From positions 1 through 64,000 of the forward strand of contig WEDG01007407.1 in assembly GCA_017591395.1 (NCBI GenBank): a DNA stretch of 64,000 nt. The letters are read 5' to 3'. Every line of letters starts with the position of its first letter. Position 1 is the first letter of the stretch. Both the position numbers and the translations under genes were made by a program. The notes beneath the pieces are model-generated. The model saw only the letters and a program-made list of their open reading frames with translations. It was not told the DNA's origin and did no database searches. The stretch is from Schistocephalus solidus. Taxonomy: Eukaryota; Platyhelminthes; Cestoda; Diphyllobothriidea; Diphyllobothriidae. Shown here one piece after another: positions 63,342 to 64,000 of this stretch.

Positions 63342-64000
63342 GTAAGCGTTCGTCCCTTTCCTTACTATATATAACTTGAATATGATTTAAACACTTGAAG
63401 CTGACCAGTCCCATATGACACTATGTAGCCTTTAGGTGCGCCCATTTTCTGTTCACCTGTTCATATATTTGCTTTTTGCTGCCTAATCTCAGTGCTCCCG
63501 AGGTTAGATCGAAGCGAGCTTTAATTTATCGCCTCCTGCCATTGCTCTGTAGAGAGCGTGTTACCCAGCTACACTATTAATCACCGGAAACTGGTTACAA
63601 GACGGAATATAAACCTTCCGTTTCTTAAACGAAACCCTGATCTTGTACTGTACTAGGGGGGATTGCATAGCAGCTGATAATGAATATTCATAAAGTACCA
63701 CTAAGACGGGAGGAAACGTCTCATATTTCTGACGTCCACTTTCTTCCCCTTCCAGGTTAGGTTTTAGTGGCAGCCGAAGTCAGTTTCGGTAATTTGTTGT
63801 GGACCTTGCACTTTTCCTGGCTTATTGGAAATGCAGTTGGCAATGCATAGCAGCGGCTTTGTGTCCCATCCCTGTGTTAGCTTGTGCTCCTGCAGGTCCA
63901 GTAACCTTAATGCTACCATCTCTAAACGTATTCCTCAACTGCTATAGGCGGCTGAGTTCTTGTAGTATGCCTGAATTCACGCGGTCACATGCAGCAACCG
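63342..64000 (+). other. Start of TLK intron 6
   Basis: No exon for the next kinase segment is seen before the window ends. The motif GTAACCTTAATG.TACCA.CT at about 63901 also occurs at about 20900, marking another dispersed relic. Confidence 0.6.

Overview
The window is gene-poor, intron-rich metazoan DNA that is mostly transposable elements. The mix points to a parasitic flatworm, most likely a diphyllobothriidean tapeworm: several Penelope-like elements (PLEs) with GIY-YIG endonucleases, an RTE-type endonuclease/reverse transcriptase LINE of a kind I associate with flatworm genomes, a Ty3/gypsy element with a CWYH-type gag knuckle, a schistosome SM-alpha-like ribozyme repeat, and long (TA)n tracts. 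The assignment is inference; no species-diagnostic gene is present.

Layout. 1-1740: several copies of a ~308-bp repeat combining a tRNA-like pol III promoter with a hammerhead-ribozyme fold, in both orientations and partly in tandem. 1741-3950: six full plus one partial unit of a ~355-bp satellite. 3951-8483: two minus-strand PLEs and a plus-strand PLE head forming a fold-back. 8484-19950: dispersed repeats, one candidate last-exon pair (10754-10911) and one unrecognised 129-codon exon (15009-15398). 19960-21030: PLE fragments. 21088-25145: a decayed plus-strand Ty3/gypsy element whose 3' end is replaced by a PLE (to 26115). 26250-28766: a minus-strand PLE between long inverted repeats. 29010-30430: further PLE 3' ends.

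Host genes. A two-pore-domain K+ channel on the minus strand (38136 down to 31620) can be read through four coding exons with compatible phases, both selectivity-filter motifs and an AATAAA just after the stop. A Tousled-like kinase (plus strand, from 50958 to beyond the window) can be read through six exons, from the N-terminal LLEAR motif to the catalytic lysine. A short unrecognised gene ends at 49203 (plus strand), with an unrelated-looking minus-strand exon in its last intron. 39732-40401 holds two exons of a possible small protein. Between these lie an RTE-type LINE (42557-44540), diverged satellite monomers and TIR-bearing MITE-like elements with telomere-like interiors.

The most unusual feature is the tRNA-like/hammerhead element. 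Seven copies keep CUGAUGA, GAAA and pairable stems I and II, some with pairing-preserving substitutions. It resembles schistosome SM-alpha repeats and animal retrozymes. PLEs in the same window carry their own hammerhead-like motifs and could be the mobilising partner.
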